NCBI GenBank assembly: GCA_000467715.1
Contig: AJFK01000289.1
Location: 1-64,000, forward strand
Length of the DNA stretch: 64,000 bases
Direction: 5' to 3'
From: Hysterium pulicare CBS 123377
Lineage: Eukaryota > Ascomycota > Dothideomycetes > Hysteriales > Hysteriaceae
Made by a program: the position numbers and the translations under genes. The notes under the pieces are model-generated. The model was not told where the DNA came from. It searched no databases and saw only the letters and a list, made by a program, of their open reading frames with translations. This document shows positions 20,975 through 31,993 of the stretch, piece by piece; within the stretch, counting starts at the first letter, position 1; each line of letters opens with the position of its first letter.

Positions 20975-23033
20975 ATGCCTACTCCGGAGCTCGACATCTT
21001 GAAGCCGATTGACCCCTCCATCTCCAACTCTGACGAATACGAGATATACACTCTATCAAGCGCGCAAGCCTACCACGCGAAGACTGGGGAACCAGCGAGT
21101 CTCCTGGACGCATATGCGAACACACCCTTAACTGTTGAGGGGAAACTCGAACCTCCCGCTCGTCATCAGCATGTGAATCGTACGGGCTCCTTGTGCACCG
21201 GTTTCTTGAACATCTGCTAACGAACACTTTGAATAGTCGTCAAGCGTCCATATACCAAAGCGATTGTAATAGAAGTGGAAAATGTCACGCGCTTCTCTTA
21301 CGGGCAGACCGAAGAAGGCGAGACTGTGGTATGGGCTCTCGGAGAGGCTGGATGGTTCGAGATTAGACCGGCGCGGTCATACAAACACATTTTCTATGAG
21401 ATGATGGAGGCAATAGAGCTACTATACTTTGTAACGGATATCTATAATGAACCTCGGAAGAGGGGAGGTGGGCCCAGCGCAGACTTGATTTTCCAAGAGG
21501 TGCGCATACAGTACAGTCGTTGACTTGAATGATACTGACGAGCAATAGTATGCGGAAGATGGTCGTTTTAGCTGCAATAACCTGGAGGTGGCTGCTGAGA
21601 CATTCTATAAACATAGGGCGTTTCTGATAATGTGTATGCTCAATCGAGCGCAAGGCATTGGATGGAGTAACACACCTATATACCAACACATGAAGAAGAA
21701 GTTTCCGGTAGGTTGGAATTGACTCAGCAGGTATTCAGATACTAACACTTTGGCAGAATGACTTTCAGGCAGCGCGCGATAAGATTGACGGAAAAGCTGA
21801 AGTAACGACTACCAAGGCGAGCGCAAAGGCTTCAACTGCGCAGCCCAAGATGAAAGGAAAGAATGGAAGCAAGCAAAAATCCACGGAGGTTCCTAAGAAA
21901 GACGACAATTGGTGGGAGGCTGCAGCGCTCTGGGAGTTCATGCAAAAGGTCGTGGCTCAGGGTGCCGTTCACCTAGGGCACGTGACGCTCGAACGACTCG
22001 CCGAATTGATGGTGAAAAGATATGAAATTGATGATGAAGAGCTGGCCGCACACATTATTCTGGTGCACGGGCCAAACCTCCGATACATGATGCAACACCC
22101 CAAACGAAGGAAGTCCATTCACTTCATCGAGGAGCCAATCTTTCATGAACTCGCCCTCGACCATCAACTGTCTGCAGCGACGATCAGGAAAGCAGCACAG
22201 ATGGAGCTCAGGCCTCGCAAAGCTCATCTTAACTTCGAAGAGGATCTCATCGAAGACGCCTCAGATGACTCCAGCACCCTAGAAAGTGTAACACCCAAGC
22301 GCGGTCGACCTTCAAATAAAGGCAAATATTCAGTCCTTCGACCTAAAAGCAACAAGTTCTCTGGCAAAGGCAAGGGTGTCAAGAGAGGCAAAACCACTAT
22401 CTCCAGCGACGACGAAGATGCTGAGGACAGCGATGCCGCTTCACCAATGGAACTCACCTCTCCAACGAAACGCAAAGCAAACGACGACCTCGAACCCAAC
22501 CCTCGCAAACGAGCAGCTAGCCGTTCACCTGAGGCAGAACTGAATTCGCCACCATCCTCTCCTTCCTCTGTAGACACGCCTAATGAACCTCTGCCTCTAC
22601 GCTACAAAGCCTCCGCCAAGTCGATGAGTCCAGCCTTTCTCCCGCCTATCATATCCAGTCCCCTGCCATCGCTCGCAGCAAATGGACCGGGTGATTCATG
22701 GATCTGTACCTTTGATGGATGCTCTCAAAAGATATATGGAGCAAGCAAGGACAACGGTCGAATGCTGATTAAAGAACATCTTGGGCAGCACGCGGAGAAG
22801 AGGCAGAAGCAGATTGATCTGGTCATGAGCGAGGAGCAGAAGTTGCGGCTGCCGGTCAAGTAAGTCTTACTCAATTCTCCTTAATCTTTTCAGGTAGCTA
22901 ATTCGGAAACAGCAACCTCATCAAGCGCATTCGCGAAATGGCTGAACAGCAACAGAACCTCTTCCCATTCTCCGGTTCTGGCATGGCTTCCGCTTCCGCC
23001 ATCCCCTTAGCACCAATTGACCGCCGGATGTGA
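20975..23033 (+). CDS. RFTS (DNMT1 replication-foci) domain protein, possible heterochromatin factor
   Basis: Five exons: 20975-21179, 21237-21499, 21549-21707, 21757-22859, 22913-23033 (616 residues). The N-terminal ~180 residues match the replication-foci targeting fold: ILKPIDPSISNSDEYEIY, then AIVIEVENVTRFSYG and EAGWFEIRPARSYKHIFYEM. A middle region is helical and a basic/acidic low-complexity stretch follows (KRGRPSNKGK, SSDDEDAEDSD), then a zinc-finger-like site WICTFDGCSQKIY...H-x3-H near residue 540-565. There is no cytosine methyltransferase domain. Known family link: in S. pombe, Raf2 combines an RFTS domain with zinc-binding parts and works in the Clr4/Cul4 (CLRC) complex; Neurospora DIM-7 has the matching role. 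By domain layout I infer a Raf2/DIM-7-type role, not proven. Confidence 0.8.
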
Positions 23034-24481
23034 TCGGTCTTCCATTTTTGTCTATCTTCTCTCAATCTCCACTTTTTTCTTTCCGAGATACCTCTTTCTT
23101 TCTACTGTGCTAGGCGTTCAAGAAGGGGTGGTTTGCCCTCTGGTCGGGACTTTGAATTGGGCGGCGGGCTATAACGAGTTTCTCTTTCTCGACAACATAC
23201 TTTGATGAAGCCATGGATGGACGAATGGGTCACGAGTGAGACACGATTCTCACGCTGTATATACAACGTTGGTGGGGGATATATACGGCTGGTTAGGAGG
23301 TCGGGTATCCTCCATCCGTAGCTGGAAATGCGATCACTAGATTCAAGCTTCGATACTCCTCAAACTAAGATTCTTTCAATACCAGCAGCCGACAAGCTTT
23401 CAGCAAGTTGATGCACTATCTATGGCCATTTTGGGCTTACACGAAGCCATGAAAAGCGATCTTCTCCTTTAATTTGAATGCACAATACCAAATGACAACT
23501 ACTCCCCGAATTGACTCCCCCATAATCCATTGCTTACACGAGTTATACACAAAGTACATGCAGCGAAATGAGAAACATCACAACCAAAGCGCCCTACATT
23601 TAACTCGATGTCTGTATGTACACGTACTTACGTTACTCAAAACCATCTTATCACCAATCGCTATCTACATCTCCAAACGTGACCCCGCCATGGCCCCCAA
23701 CAATATAACCCCATAAATGCTTTGCATCGTCACCTTCCCAAAGAGTCTTAGTTCCCGGGGTACGTTTAACGAGAGTCGGCGCCTTACCGGCCGATCATAA
23801 AGCTTAGATAGCCAACCAACAGCTGGTGATATACACGGCACATGTGCCTATCGAGTTGAAAGTTGAAACAAACGAGTCCGGGGGAGTGTTTAGCGAAGTC
23901 AACCTTCCACCTTCCTCTTCCAATGATCTCCTGTATGTACAGCATGGCAGGGGCTTCACCGGGGAGACAAGGCCCTCTATGCACTGCAGATGTGCGTCTT
24001 CCAACCCCAGAACCAATAGAACACTCGACTCTGAGCGGGTGTTCCTGATCGCAACCCAGGGACTTCGAGTTTCAACCCGGACAACACAGAACACTTAGGT
24101 AAGGGTATATGTAAGTCAAGTTGATACCCCAGGTGCTGGCGAATGGAGGAGGGGAACTTGGGCAATTGCGGATGTCTGGCTGAACACAGACAATGCCGAC
24201 CTCGAATTATATTGTTGGAATATGCGGGATGCACCTTGCATACATGGCACAGGGGCTCTAGGATGGAGTGAGTAGGTGCGGAAACCACCGATCAGGGACC
24301 TATCGTGACCTTCGTTCTATTCGGAGTATATAAGTACCTCTATTTCCTATTATCAAGTCCGCTCCTCTAGCAGCGGATTCAATTTCAATCCCGTTCACTC
24401 GCTCACTCATAAGCCCTTTCGTTCCTTCGCTAGCCATCTCAGCCACTTAAGCCTTCAATCCCTACCTATCCAAGACCCAAG
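23034..24481. other. Long intergenic region, RNase promoter at its right end
   Basis: About 1.45 kb. I see only short frames (for example 23474-23716, 23826-24098) overlapping on both strands without family features. The last ~120 bases are CT-rich leader of the ribonuclease gene. Confidence 0.45.
24327..24334 (+). promoter_or_regulatory. TATA box, ribonuclease gene
   Basis: TATATAAG about 150 bp before the ATG at 24482, followed by CT-rich leader. Position fits a strong inducible promoter of a secreted protein. Confidence 0.5.
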
Positions 24482-25048
24482 ATGCGTGCCCTCACTCTCC
24501 TCACCCTCTTCCTCGCTCCCCTAGCCCTCGCCCTCCCAGCTACACTCACCGAACGCCAATCCGCCACCACCTGTGGCAGCAACCACTACACGGCCGCCCA
24601 GGTGTCCGCTGCCGCCAACGCAGCCTGCAATTATGTGAAGGAAGGCTCGACGGCCGGCGGCTCCAAGTATCCGGAGAAATATAATGATTACGAGGGATTT
24701 AGTTTTCATGGCGTTGCGAAGCCGTATTATGAGTTTCCGATTTTGGAGAGTGGGGTTTATAGTGGTGGTGAGTTGCTTTTTTTTCCCTGAGGCTTTTCTA
24801 GGGTTTGAGGGTGGTGGGTTGGGGATCTGGGGAAGAGATGGTGAAGGGGTGAGTGTTGGGGTTTGGCAAATTGGGGGGAGTGTTTGGAGGTGATTATTCC
24901 AGAGTGGAAGGATGCTGATGAACATTTCTGTATAGGTTCCCCAGGCGCAGACCGCGTTGTCATTAACAGCAAGTGCGTGTTTGCGGGTGTGATTACACAT
25001 ACCGGCGCCAGCGGTGATGATTTTGTTGCATGCTCTGGAACGAGCTAG
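24482..25048 (+). CDS. Secreted guanyl-specific ribonuclease (RNase T1/F1/N1 family)
   Basis: Two exons, 24482-24767 and 24936-25048, 132 residues; the 168-bp intron is long for this window. Residues 1-19 are a clear signal peptide ([18 protein letters not shown]), followed by a short pro-part ending near ER|QSATTCG. The mature enzyme follows RNase F1/T1 closely: YNDYEGF, YYEFPIL (general base Glu), GSPGADRVV (Arg), ITHTGASG (general acid His) and paired Cys. Family role: hydrolysis of RNA 3' to guanine outside the cell. Odd point: the site equal to RNase T1 His40 (YPHKY) reads YPEKY here, so a catalytic-site histidine is replaced by Glu. The codon is GAG, not close to a sequencing slip from CAC/CAT by one base. 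It may still bind RNA or act weakly. No stop or frame break; the gene looks whole. Confidence 0.93.
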
Positions 25049-25741
25049 CGGATGTCTTGGTTAGGAAGGGTGGTGCAACCAGAGTCAACCTTTTCATTGC
25101 CTGCTCTTTGGAGCCCTTGAATTCCCTTTCTTACTTCTGTGGAAGATTCGAACTATCTTGGAGCAGATGTTGCCGGATTTTCGGTTTTATTTGGCTTCTT
25201 TTCGAATTGAGCGTGGGCTTTTGTTGGTACATGAACATATACTCCCCGTTTGAGCGTCTCGGGCGCAAAATACGATACTTTATCTTTCAATTTTCTTCGG
25301 ATAGGGATTAGACCATGATGAAAGTCGTCTCAATCCTAATTCAACACTGGATTCGTTTCGGCGCAAAGCTTGACGGCCCAATTAATAGCCACGCTGTTCG
25401 GCTCCAAATTCGGGTATACAGAGACTCCAGTATTCAGTATCGTTTCTAGCTCTTCTTTTATAACCTGAGAAAAAAGCCTGCAATATGATGCAGGAAAAGA
25501 TAAGAAGGGTGTTGTATCCATCACGGAGTGGACTTATTTTCCTCGGAACAGGAGAGATTGTTGGGCTCTAGATTATTACTACGATAATAATCTTGATGCG
25601 TATGAAAATGTTGAATTTGATTCCACCCCTGATCTCCACCACTGAAAGTTACCTAAGCTCGGCAAGACCTGCCCCGAACGTCGGAACCCTTCACCACGAA
25701 AAAGGCCCCGACATACAAAGCTCAACGAACATCAACCTCAA
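25049..25741. other. Intergenic, no gene seen
   Basis: About 0.7 kb between the ribonuclease and PUS4; short frames only (25030-25311 starts inside the RNase last exon in another frame). Confidence 0.45.
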
Positions 25742-27321
25742 ATGTCTCCACCACCAACACTCCTCCGCACAATCATGACTTCCACAACCCAAGAACCCCA
25801 AAAAATCCTCCACGGAATATTCGGTAAGTCCAATTGACCCCAACCTCACGTTTCATAGCCTCCCAAATCTCGTAAGTTTTCAAGACAGCTAACTGAAATA
25901 AATCCACAGCAATCCACAAACCCCCCTCCCAAACCTCCGCCGCCGTCCTCCGCACCCTCCAACACCACTTCAACAGCAGCAAGCTCTTCGCCCCCTGGCT
26001 AAAAGACGAACGACGACGCCTCACGCTCGCGAGCGCAAAAGCGAGAACAATCCGAAACCTACAAGTGAAGCTCGGTCATGGCGGCACGCTCGACCCGCTC
26101 GCAACAGGCGTTTTGATCGTCGGCGTGGGGAAGGGCACGAAATGCCTCACGCGATTCCTAGAATGTACGAAGAGTTATGAATGTGTGGTATTGTTTGGCG
26201 CCGCGACAGATAGCTATGATTCCGAGGGCAAGGTCGTGAGTCGGGCGCCGTACGCGCATATCACGAAGGAGAAGATCGAGGAGGCGTTGGAGGGGTTTAG
26301 GGGGAAGATTATGCAGAAGCCGCCGATTTTCTCGGCGTTGAAGGTTGATGGGAAAGCGATGTACAAGTATGCGAGGGAAGGGGGTGAGGTGCCGGAGTTG
26401 AAGGCTAGAGCGGTTGAAGTCAAGGAGTTGGAGTTGCTGGAGTGGTTGGAGCCGGGCAGTCATGGGTACGAGTGGCCGATGGAGGAAGTGGGGAAGGCGG
26501 AGAAGGTTGGAGCGGAGAAGTTGATGGGTGTTAGGGATGTGGAGGATAAGGTTGATGGGGAGATGGAAGGTGTTGAAGGGCCGAGAGGCGTGAAGCGCGA
26601 ACGTACAGAGGACAAAGACGAAGATGCGACCATTACGGACACGGCATCGGCACCTAAGAAGATGAAATCGGATACAGAGCCCCTCATGTCAGGTGCACTG
26701 CCTGTAGAAAGCCCTACGGATAATTCTCAGGACCAACCTTCTCCCGTCCAGGAACCAGACTCCGATACTAAACCACAACCCCCTGCCGCCCGCCTCCGCA
26801 TGACCGTAACATCCGGCTTCTACGTCCGCAGTCTCTGCCACGACCTCGGCATCTCCCTCTCGTCACTCGGCCTCATGAGCGCCCTCATCCGCACACGTCA
26901 AGGCGATTACTCTCTAACCCCGAGCTCCGCCTCTGAATTCCCCGTCTTGGAATACTCTGATCTCGAAAAGGGTGAGGAAGTATGGGGACCTAAATTTCAA
27001 GGGACGTTGAAGGCGTTCATGGAGAGAGAGGGTTGGGAAGCCGAAACTGTGGGAGCTGACGAGGGTGGGGAGGAGGGGGGGAAGGGAGGGGAGAGGGAGA
27101 GGGGCCATCAGAGGAATGCGCAAGATGAGGGAAGGGGTGGTCATGATCGCGGTCGTGGACGTGGTCGCGGGCATGGAAATCGAAATCAGCGTCGGGATGA
27201 TGGGAAGGATCGGAGAAGGTATCACGACCGCGAGAACCATCATATTAGGTCGCGGGATGGCGAAGAGCATAGCAGACGGAATTCTTCGTCGCCGGAGTTT
27301 GTAATTGAGAAAAGCGAATAG
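25742..27321 (+). CDS. PUS4: tRNA pseudouridine-55 synthase (Pus4/TruB family)
   Basis: Two exons, 25742-25823 and 25910-27321 (497 residues); a second in-frame ATG at 25775 would shorten it by 11. Motifs: IHKPPSQTSA (TruB motif), LGHGGTLDPLATGVLIVG with the catalytic Asp in TLDP, KSYECVVLFGAATDSYDSEG, KPPIFSALKVDGKAMYKYAR, and later TSGFYVRSLCHDLG. Reaction: U55 to pseudouridine in the T-loop of elongator tRNAs, in nucleus and mitochondria in yeast. Two features are longer than in bacterial TruB: a Lys/Glu-rich insertion around residues 250-340 between the core motifs, and an Arg/Gly/His-rich tail (RGGHDRGRGRGRGHGNR) that may bind RNA. The coding strand is T-poor and very G-rich in the tail. 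Confidence 0.93.
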
Positions 27322-28158
27322 AGGCTGAGACTTTGCTTCCAGAGGCAGGGAGCTTTGTCGAATAGAAGATCCTCGGATTTTCTACTATCGAAATCCAAGA
27401 TACCCCTTCAGACTTGAGATAAATCTTATACCCATTTCCAGATGTTTTCGAGTTTGTCTGCCAGTACACGTTCCTTTCAACCCCGTGTCCACAGCCTCTG
27501 GGAATGCCACTGACACTCTTTCGCTGGGTTTAGGTATCCGAGAAATCGCGAACTTGGATCTGCAAATGGGAAAAAAATACAAGATAGGGTTCTTGTATTT
27601 AGTATTTGGGCTTTGGAATAGGCAAGCTGCCTGATCTCCGGCGCAGCTGGAGATATCACAACCAAGCCCATTGCGACCGTCTTGGGAGTCCAGACAGTGG
27701 CACAGGCGATTTGGAAATTGGAAGTCAAGGAGCCTGATGGCAAAGGAGCAGTATCACGCTTCCTTTATATGATATCAATAGAAAAAATAAATGATAATGA
27801 GATGTTCATTAGGGATAATTCAAAGATCTGATCAAGGTAATACAGAATAATAGAAATGGGGAAGGTACGTTCATAGATGGTAATAGATGAAGGAAGAAAA
27901 TGGGTATCCTAAAGCAAATGGCTGAAATGAAGAGTGAGAAATAAATACATAGTCCAAATTATAGGAGAAAGAAAATTGTAAGTATGACACAGATAAATAA
28001 TGGAATGAAGAAGATGAGTTAGGGGCTTCCTTCGTTGACCTGGAATGATGCAGGATATAAAGTAGACATGTAAGCATAATGTAGGCTAGTGATGAGGAAT
28101 CTAGAAGTCATAGCGGTGGTAGGGAGCTGCTTAGGCAGTTGAGATCGTCGAACTCAGT
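27322..28158. other. AT-rich intergenic region
   Basis: 27770-28080 is clearly AT-rich (GATAATGAGATG..., GAAAGAAAATTG...), unlike neighbouring genes, and lacks any protein-like frame. It lies between the convergent ends of PUS4 and the EPERE-repeat gene, so it probably holds two 3' ends. Confidence 0.5.
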
Positions 28159-28992
28159 TCAAGCAATAGTGTCTGAAGTCTTTCCGTCATCCTGATGTCC
28201 AGAATCCTTCCTCTCGGGTACCTTCCTTTCAGGCTCCTTCTTCTCAGGCTCCTTCCGCTCAGGCTCCTCCCTCTCAGGCTCCTCCCTCTCAGGCTCAGAA
28301 TTCCGAGAGGCAGACTGAGCTTGTTGCTTCTCTTGGTCACTGGCCTGTTGTTGAAGACGCCAAATTTGCTCTTGGAGTCGGTCATTGTAGGCCTTAACAT
28401 CATTTATGTCAAATTTTCGTTCATGCGATTTGATGTGAATGAAATGTATCCCCCTTCTTCCCTCGGACCAAGTAAGGCGATAATGATCGGTCTTGTAAGC
28501 ATGGTATAGAAGCCCAGGGCCGAGGAATGTCAATGTGGAATGAGCCTTCAGTGTTTTCCAGTCTTTGACCATCTAACAATATTTAGCAAATTTATCCCTT
28601 AAATGAAGTTAGGGTCTTGTATTTACGTCGTTCTCTTGTGCTCTATTCCAACTTACGCAACCTCCGCAAAGCAATTTGTCCGGTTGTTTATGCTTGTCAT
28701 AAATTGGGAGAAGTGGTTTATGGCCTCTTTCTTTAATGGCAGTGATGGTTTTGCCCTTAACGGCCTTTCCATCGGCTAGAGAATGAGATTTCTCTGGGCC
28801 AATAGCGATTCTTCCTTGTTTGAAAATACTCTTAATACCGGGCATGGCTGGATCCTTAGCATCTTCGCAAGGTGTGATAATAACGCCTATCCCTTCGCAT
28901 AGGGAACATTCGATCATTTTCGTTTTGCAGTCTTCACACCGTGTGGCTCGAGCTGTCGTCTGTCCACTTGTCCGGGATCGCACCCAAGGCAT
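28159..28992 (-). CDS. Unrecognised protein with CxxC motifs and EPERE repeats
   Basis: Two exons on the minus strand, 28992-28627 and 28572-28159, with a 54-bp intron (GTAAAT...TGTTAG); an alternative GTAAGT donor at 28656 would drop ten residues. About 259 residues. The N-terminal part has CEDCKTKMIECSLC and, before the intron, LLCGGC, so it may bind zinc. The middle (WKTLKAHSTLTFLGPGLL) looks ordered; the tail has a Gln/Ala-rich helix and six tandem 5-residue units of the type EPERE/EPERK. The whole forms an arrangement I cannot link to a family. Typical of lineage-specific fungal genes. Confidence 0.6.
28203..28296. repeat. 15-bp coding minisatellite (EPERE units)
   Basis: Six degenerate copies of a 15-bp unit, plus-strand consensus CTCAGGCTCCTYCCT, lying inside the minus-strand gene and encoding EPER(E/K)(E/K) steps. 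Unit length is a multiple of three, so copy number can change without breaking the frame. Confidence 0.85.
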
Positions 28993-30255
28993 GTTTGAGG
29001 ATGATGTTAACGCTCGGTATAGTGTAGGAAAGGCTTCGATTGGTAGAAGATCGAAATCGGTATCTGAAGGTGTAGGTATGTTCTTGATGTTCGCAGATGA
29101 TATTTAGGCTCGGTGAAGTATGATGAATGGAGGTAGTAGTTGGTGGTGGAGTGAGAAAGAAAACCTTTGGGCGACCCTCAATATATACCCCTTGCCAAGC
29201 GCATGTTACTCAGCAGTATATGCCAGGAGAGCTCGAGTATGACTGCTCTCCCATTGATGATTCAGACCTGGAGTCATTGTTGTTGCGTCTATCCAGCACA
29301 CGGAGCGGACTGAGCTGTGATGACGAGTTCGGGTGCGCTTGATGTACTCATCGATGTTCATGACGTGGAGAGCGGAGTACGGGACACCATTGCTGACTAG
29401 CTGTTTTATTGAACTTAGGAAAGTCGTAAACAGATACTTAATGATAGAAAGAGGATTCTGGAAGGTTTAAACCTCTTACCGAAAACTAGAGTGGGGTACT
29501 CACAGGTGCAGCGGTGTATGCGACGAAGAGGGATATGACATTTGTATCTGGGTACCAAGGTTGAACGAGTCTTGTACAGAGACGTCATCTGTACTTGACT
29601 AGCGATGCTGATATGACTCTCGTTGACTCGACTGCTGACTCTCGATGTGGTCGGAAAATATGATGTGGACATGATATATCTTCTGGGATGGTTCTTAGAG
29701 AGGGAGGAGTCCGATGCCTGAAAGTTCGGTCAATTTATACATTGTAAATGCCAGTGTTCTCGACGTTCTTTGATCCGTGTGTCTTGGAAGATCTGTTCTC
29801 TCTATGAGTTCGATAGAACATGTCAGTTTGGTTTGGATGGACCGGTCGGGATGATGAGCCAAACGATGACATACCAATGTCGAGTCAATTCAACCTTGGT
29901 GACATGTTCCAGAGTCAGGTCGCGGAGGTGTCCAAACAATCACTCATGTCTGACTCCATGCCTGATTTGACTGTTGCGATATATGAATATGATCGGAGTC
30001 CTAACCGTCAGGCTCATATCTTGAACCCCAGTGTCATAATGCATTGTGGACAGTGCTCCCACGTAACAATTTCCAAATTTCTTAAATGATTCCGTGGTCA
30101 ATTCGATTCTAATACAGCACATTCATCAGCATTCATCCTTGAGAATTCGAAAGATACCGTTGTGAAGACACGACTGCACGGGAGACGTACCAGCCAATAG
30201 AACCTTTCCAACCAAACCAAAGGAGAACCAAAGACTGAGCCGCAAAACTGCGACC
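28993..30255. other. Intergenic, accessory-like DNA
   Basis: About 1.26 kb. A TATA-like box for the minus gene is near 29181-29189 (about 190 bp before its ATG). The rest holds short overlapping frames (29820-30089 plus, 30098-30388 minus) and simple GACTCTCGTTGACTCGACTG-type runs near 29620-29650. I looked here for the missing HET domain of the downstream gene and did not find it. Confidence 0.45.
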
Positions 30256-31416
30256 ATGGTCCACCATGATGAAATTCGTCCCCAGACTGGCTCGGCGTTG
30301 AGTGAGCGAGAGAAAGCGGACGACCTTTCTGACAATTTCGACGCGTTTTCGGTTCGCTTCGAAGATGATCAATCCCTCCGACATGCAAGTCCTCTATGGC
30401 GTGAAGATGCCACGACTCGCATTCAGACGTTCAGAGCTAGAGAGATAGAAGAGAGACTGCTGGCGGCATTGAAACTCTATTGCGATGGGCCAGAGTTGCT
30501 TTTGGCAGGCTTGTCAGCCTCATTAGGAGAGGGGTCCACGATAACCACCAACTTGGAGATGGCCGAATTGAAACGCGCAAGAGAAGTGATGAGCTGTGCG
30601 CAGTTTTTCCCACCGGCAGGGGCACTCCATACGAACACCGCCATGTCCGAACCGTTATCGAACACGGAAGCTATCCTGGAGAACTGGTACCAGATTGTAA
30701 TCATATGTTCGAAGCTCCCACTGCTGCCTGTAGGTGGATTCACTGTCATTTCAGGCATGGCTTTGACGGTTCGTAAAGCTACCCGCTTCAGGTACCTCGG
30801 TGGTCTTTGGTTGGAGCACCTTCACTGCGGATTGTTGTGGTGTCCTGACCACCCCGAATCGTATGATTTCCCGGCCGCTCCATCATGGTCTTGGGTCTCT
30901 GCTGGAGGGCCAGTTCGGATGATCTATAACACGAACTCGACGCATTGTCCAGGGGCTCTCAATGCCATACTTCGATGCGCTACTATACTGCCAGGCGCCG
31001 AGCCGGACAGATACGTAAAGATAGTCGCTGCGCGAATACGTTTAGCAGCCCGTTGCATCGAGGTTTGGTGCAGAGCCTCTCATCAACTAGTTAGAGGTGA
31101 CGAGCTGAAACCCACATTAATATACGACATCTTCGATAGCTCCGGGATGCTGATCGGAAATGGATATCGAGATAGGCCAGCAGTGGAAAACGATGTGGCG
31201 CTGCCGTATCTAGCGGTGGCCATATCTCAGAGACAGAGTTCAGAGGGCGAATGTACAACAATGACCTACTTCCTCCTTGTGACTTTGAACCCAGTTGATG
31301 GCAGAGGGTCACGTCGGCGGGTTGGTGTCGGACACACCGTAAATAGTTTGAAAAAAGGTGCTTTGGCGGAAGCAGCTTTCACGAGAAGTGAAAGAAGGAC
31401 TATTTGTATTAGTTGA
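30256..31416 (+). CDS. HET-family protein, C-terminal half only
   Basis: A 386-residue frame from the ATG at 30256. Residues ~165-225 carry the hallmark of the region behind the HET domain in heterokaryon-incompatibility proteins: SGMALTVRKATRF, then RYLGGLWLEHLHCGLLWCP and APSWSWVSAGGPV. The N-terminal HET domain itself is not in the frame and I do not see it upstream. The first ~130 residues resemble the expected family sequence poorly, so this is probably a truncated or decayed family member rather than a working allorecognition gene. HET families are known to expand and decay quickly in filamentous fungi. Confidence 0.6.
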   Translation: MVHHDEIRPQTGSALSEREKADDLSDNFDAFSVRFEDDQSLRHASPLWREDATTRIQTFRAREIEERLLAALKLYCDGPELLLAGLSASLGEGSTITTNLEMAELKRAREVMSCAQFFPPAGALHTNTAMSEPLSNTEAILENWYQIVIICSKLPLLPVGGFTVISGMALTVRKATRFRYLGGLWLEHLHCGLLWCPDHPESYDFPAAPSWSWVSAGGPVRMIYNTNSTHCPGALNAILRCATILPGAEPDRYVKIVAARIRLAARCIEVWCRASHQLVRGDELKPTLIYDIFDSSGMLIGNGYRDRPAVENDVALPYLAVAISQRQSSEGECTTMTYFLLVTLNPVDGRGSRRRVGVGHTVNSLKKGALAEAAFTRSERRTICIS

Positions 31417-31993
31417 GATCTCACTTACCTAGTGAATAAGAAGAAGGAAAGAGCATTGAAGACGTAGACTCACCTTGACTTTAATGGAATATTGAAGAGA
31501 ATTTGTGGAGCTGGTGAAGGCCGTTGGAGGTATTACATTTTGGAACAGTTAGGTGTGATGAGGCTTTAAGGGCCTTGAAGAGATCCCATTTCAAGTTAAA
31601 ATTGCAGGATCTGTTGAAGTGAAGACTGGTTAAGGTTGAAATGTAGGTAAGAGAGTGAGGTGGATAAAGTTGCTTACTAAGCTCCACATGATACTGGTTT
31701 GCTTTTGCTCCAACACCCCGAGAAATGTCCGCAAACATAGCAGACGAACTACTACCGCTTCAGAGTCTAGAGAGCTTTAACCGCTGCCCATGTCGAGGGT
31801 GTTGGTCGATACGTAAGAGATGTTCGGGAACCGTACTTAGAGGCGCGACTACAAAGCCGATCGATTCCGCCCGACAGCGGGGATCCGAATTGGAACAAAG
31901 ATCGGCGCAAGGATGGGAAAGCTCATAAGATAAAATCTCCATCGGCGCACGCCCGAAGTCAATCTCACTTTCACTTTCTGGAATTTACCCATT
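31417..31993. other. Intergenic, AACS upstream region
   Basis: Contains a 67-codon frame at 31725-31928 with several Cys (CPCRGCWSIRKRCSG) that lies just before AACS; no family recognised and composition is not clearly coding. Otherwise nothing supported. Confidence 0.4.
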
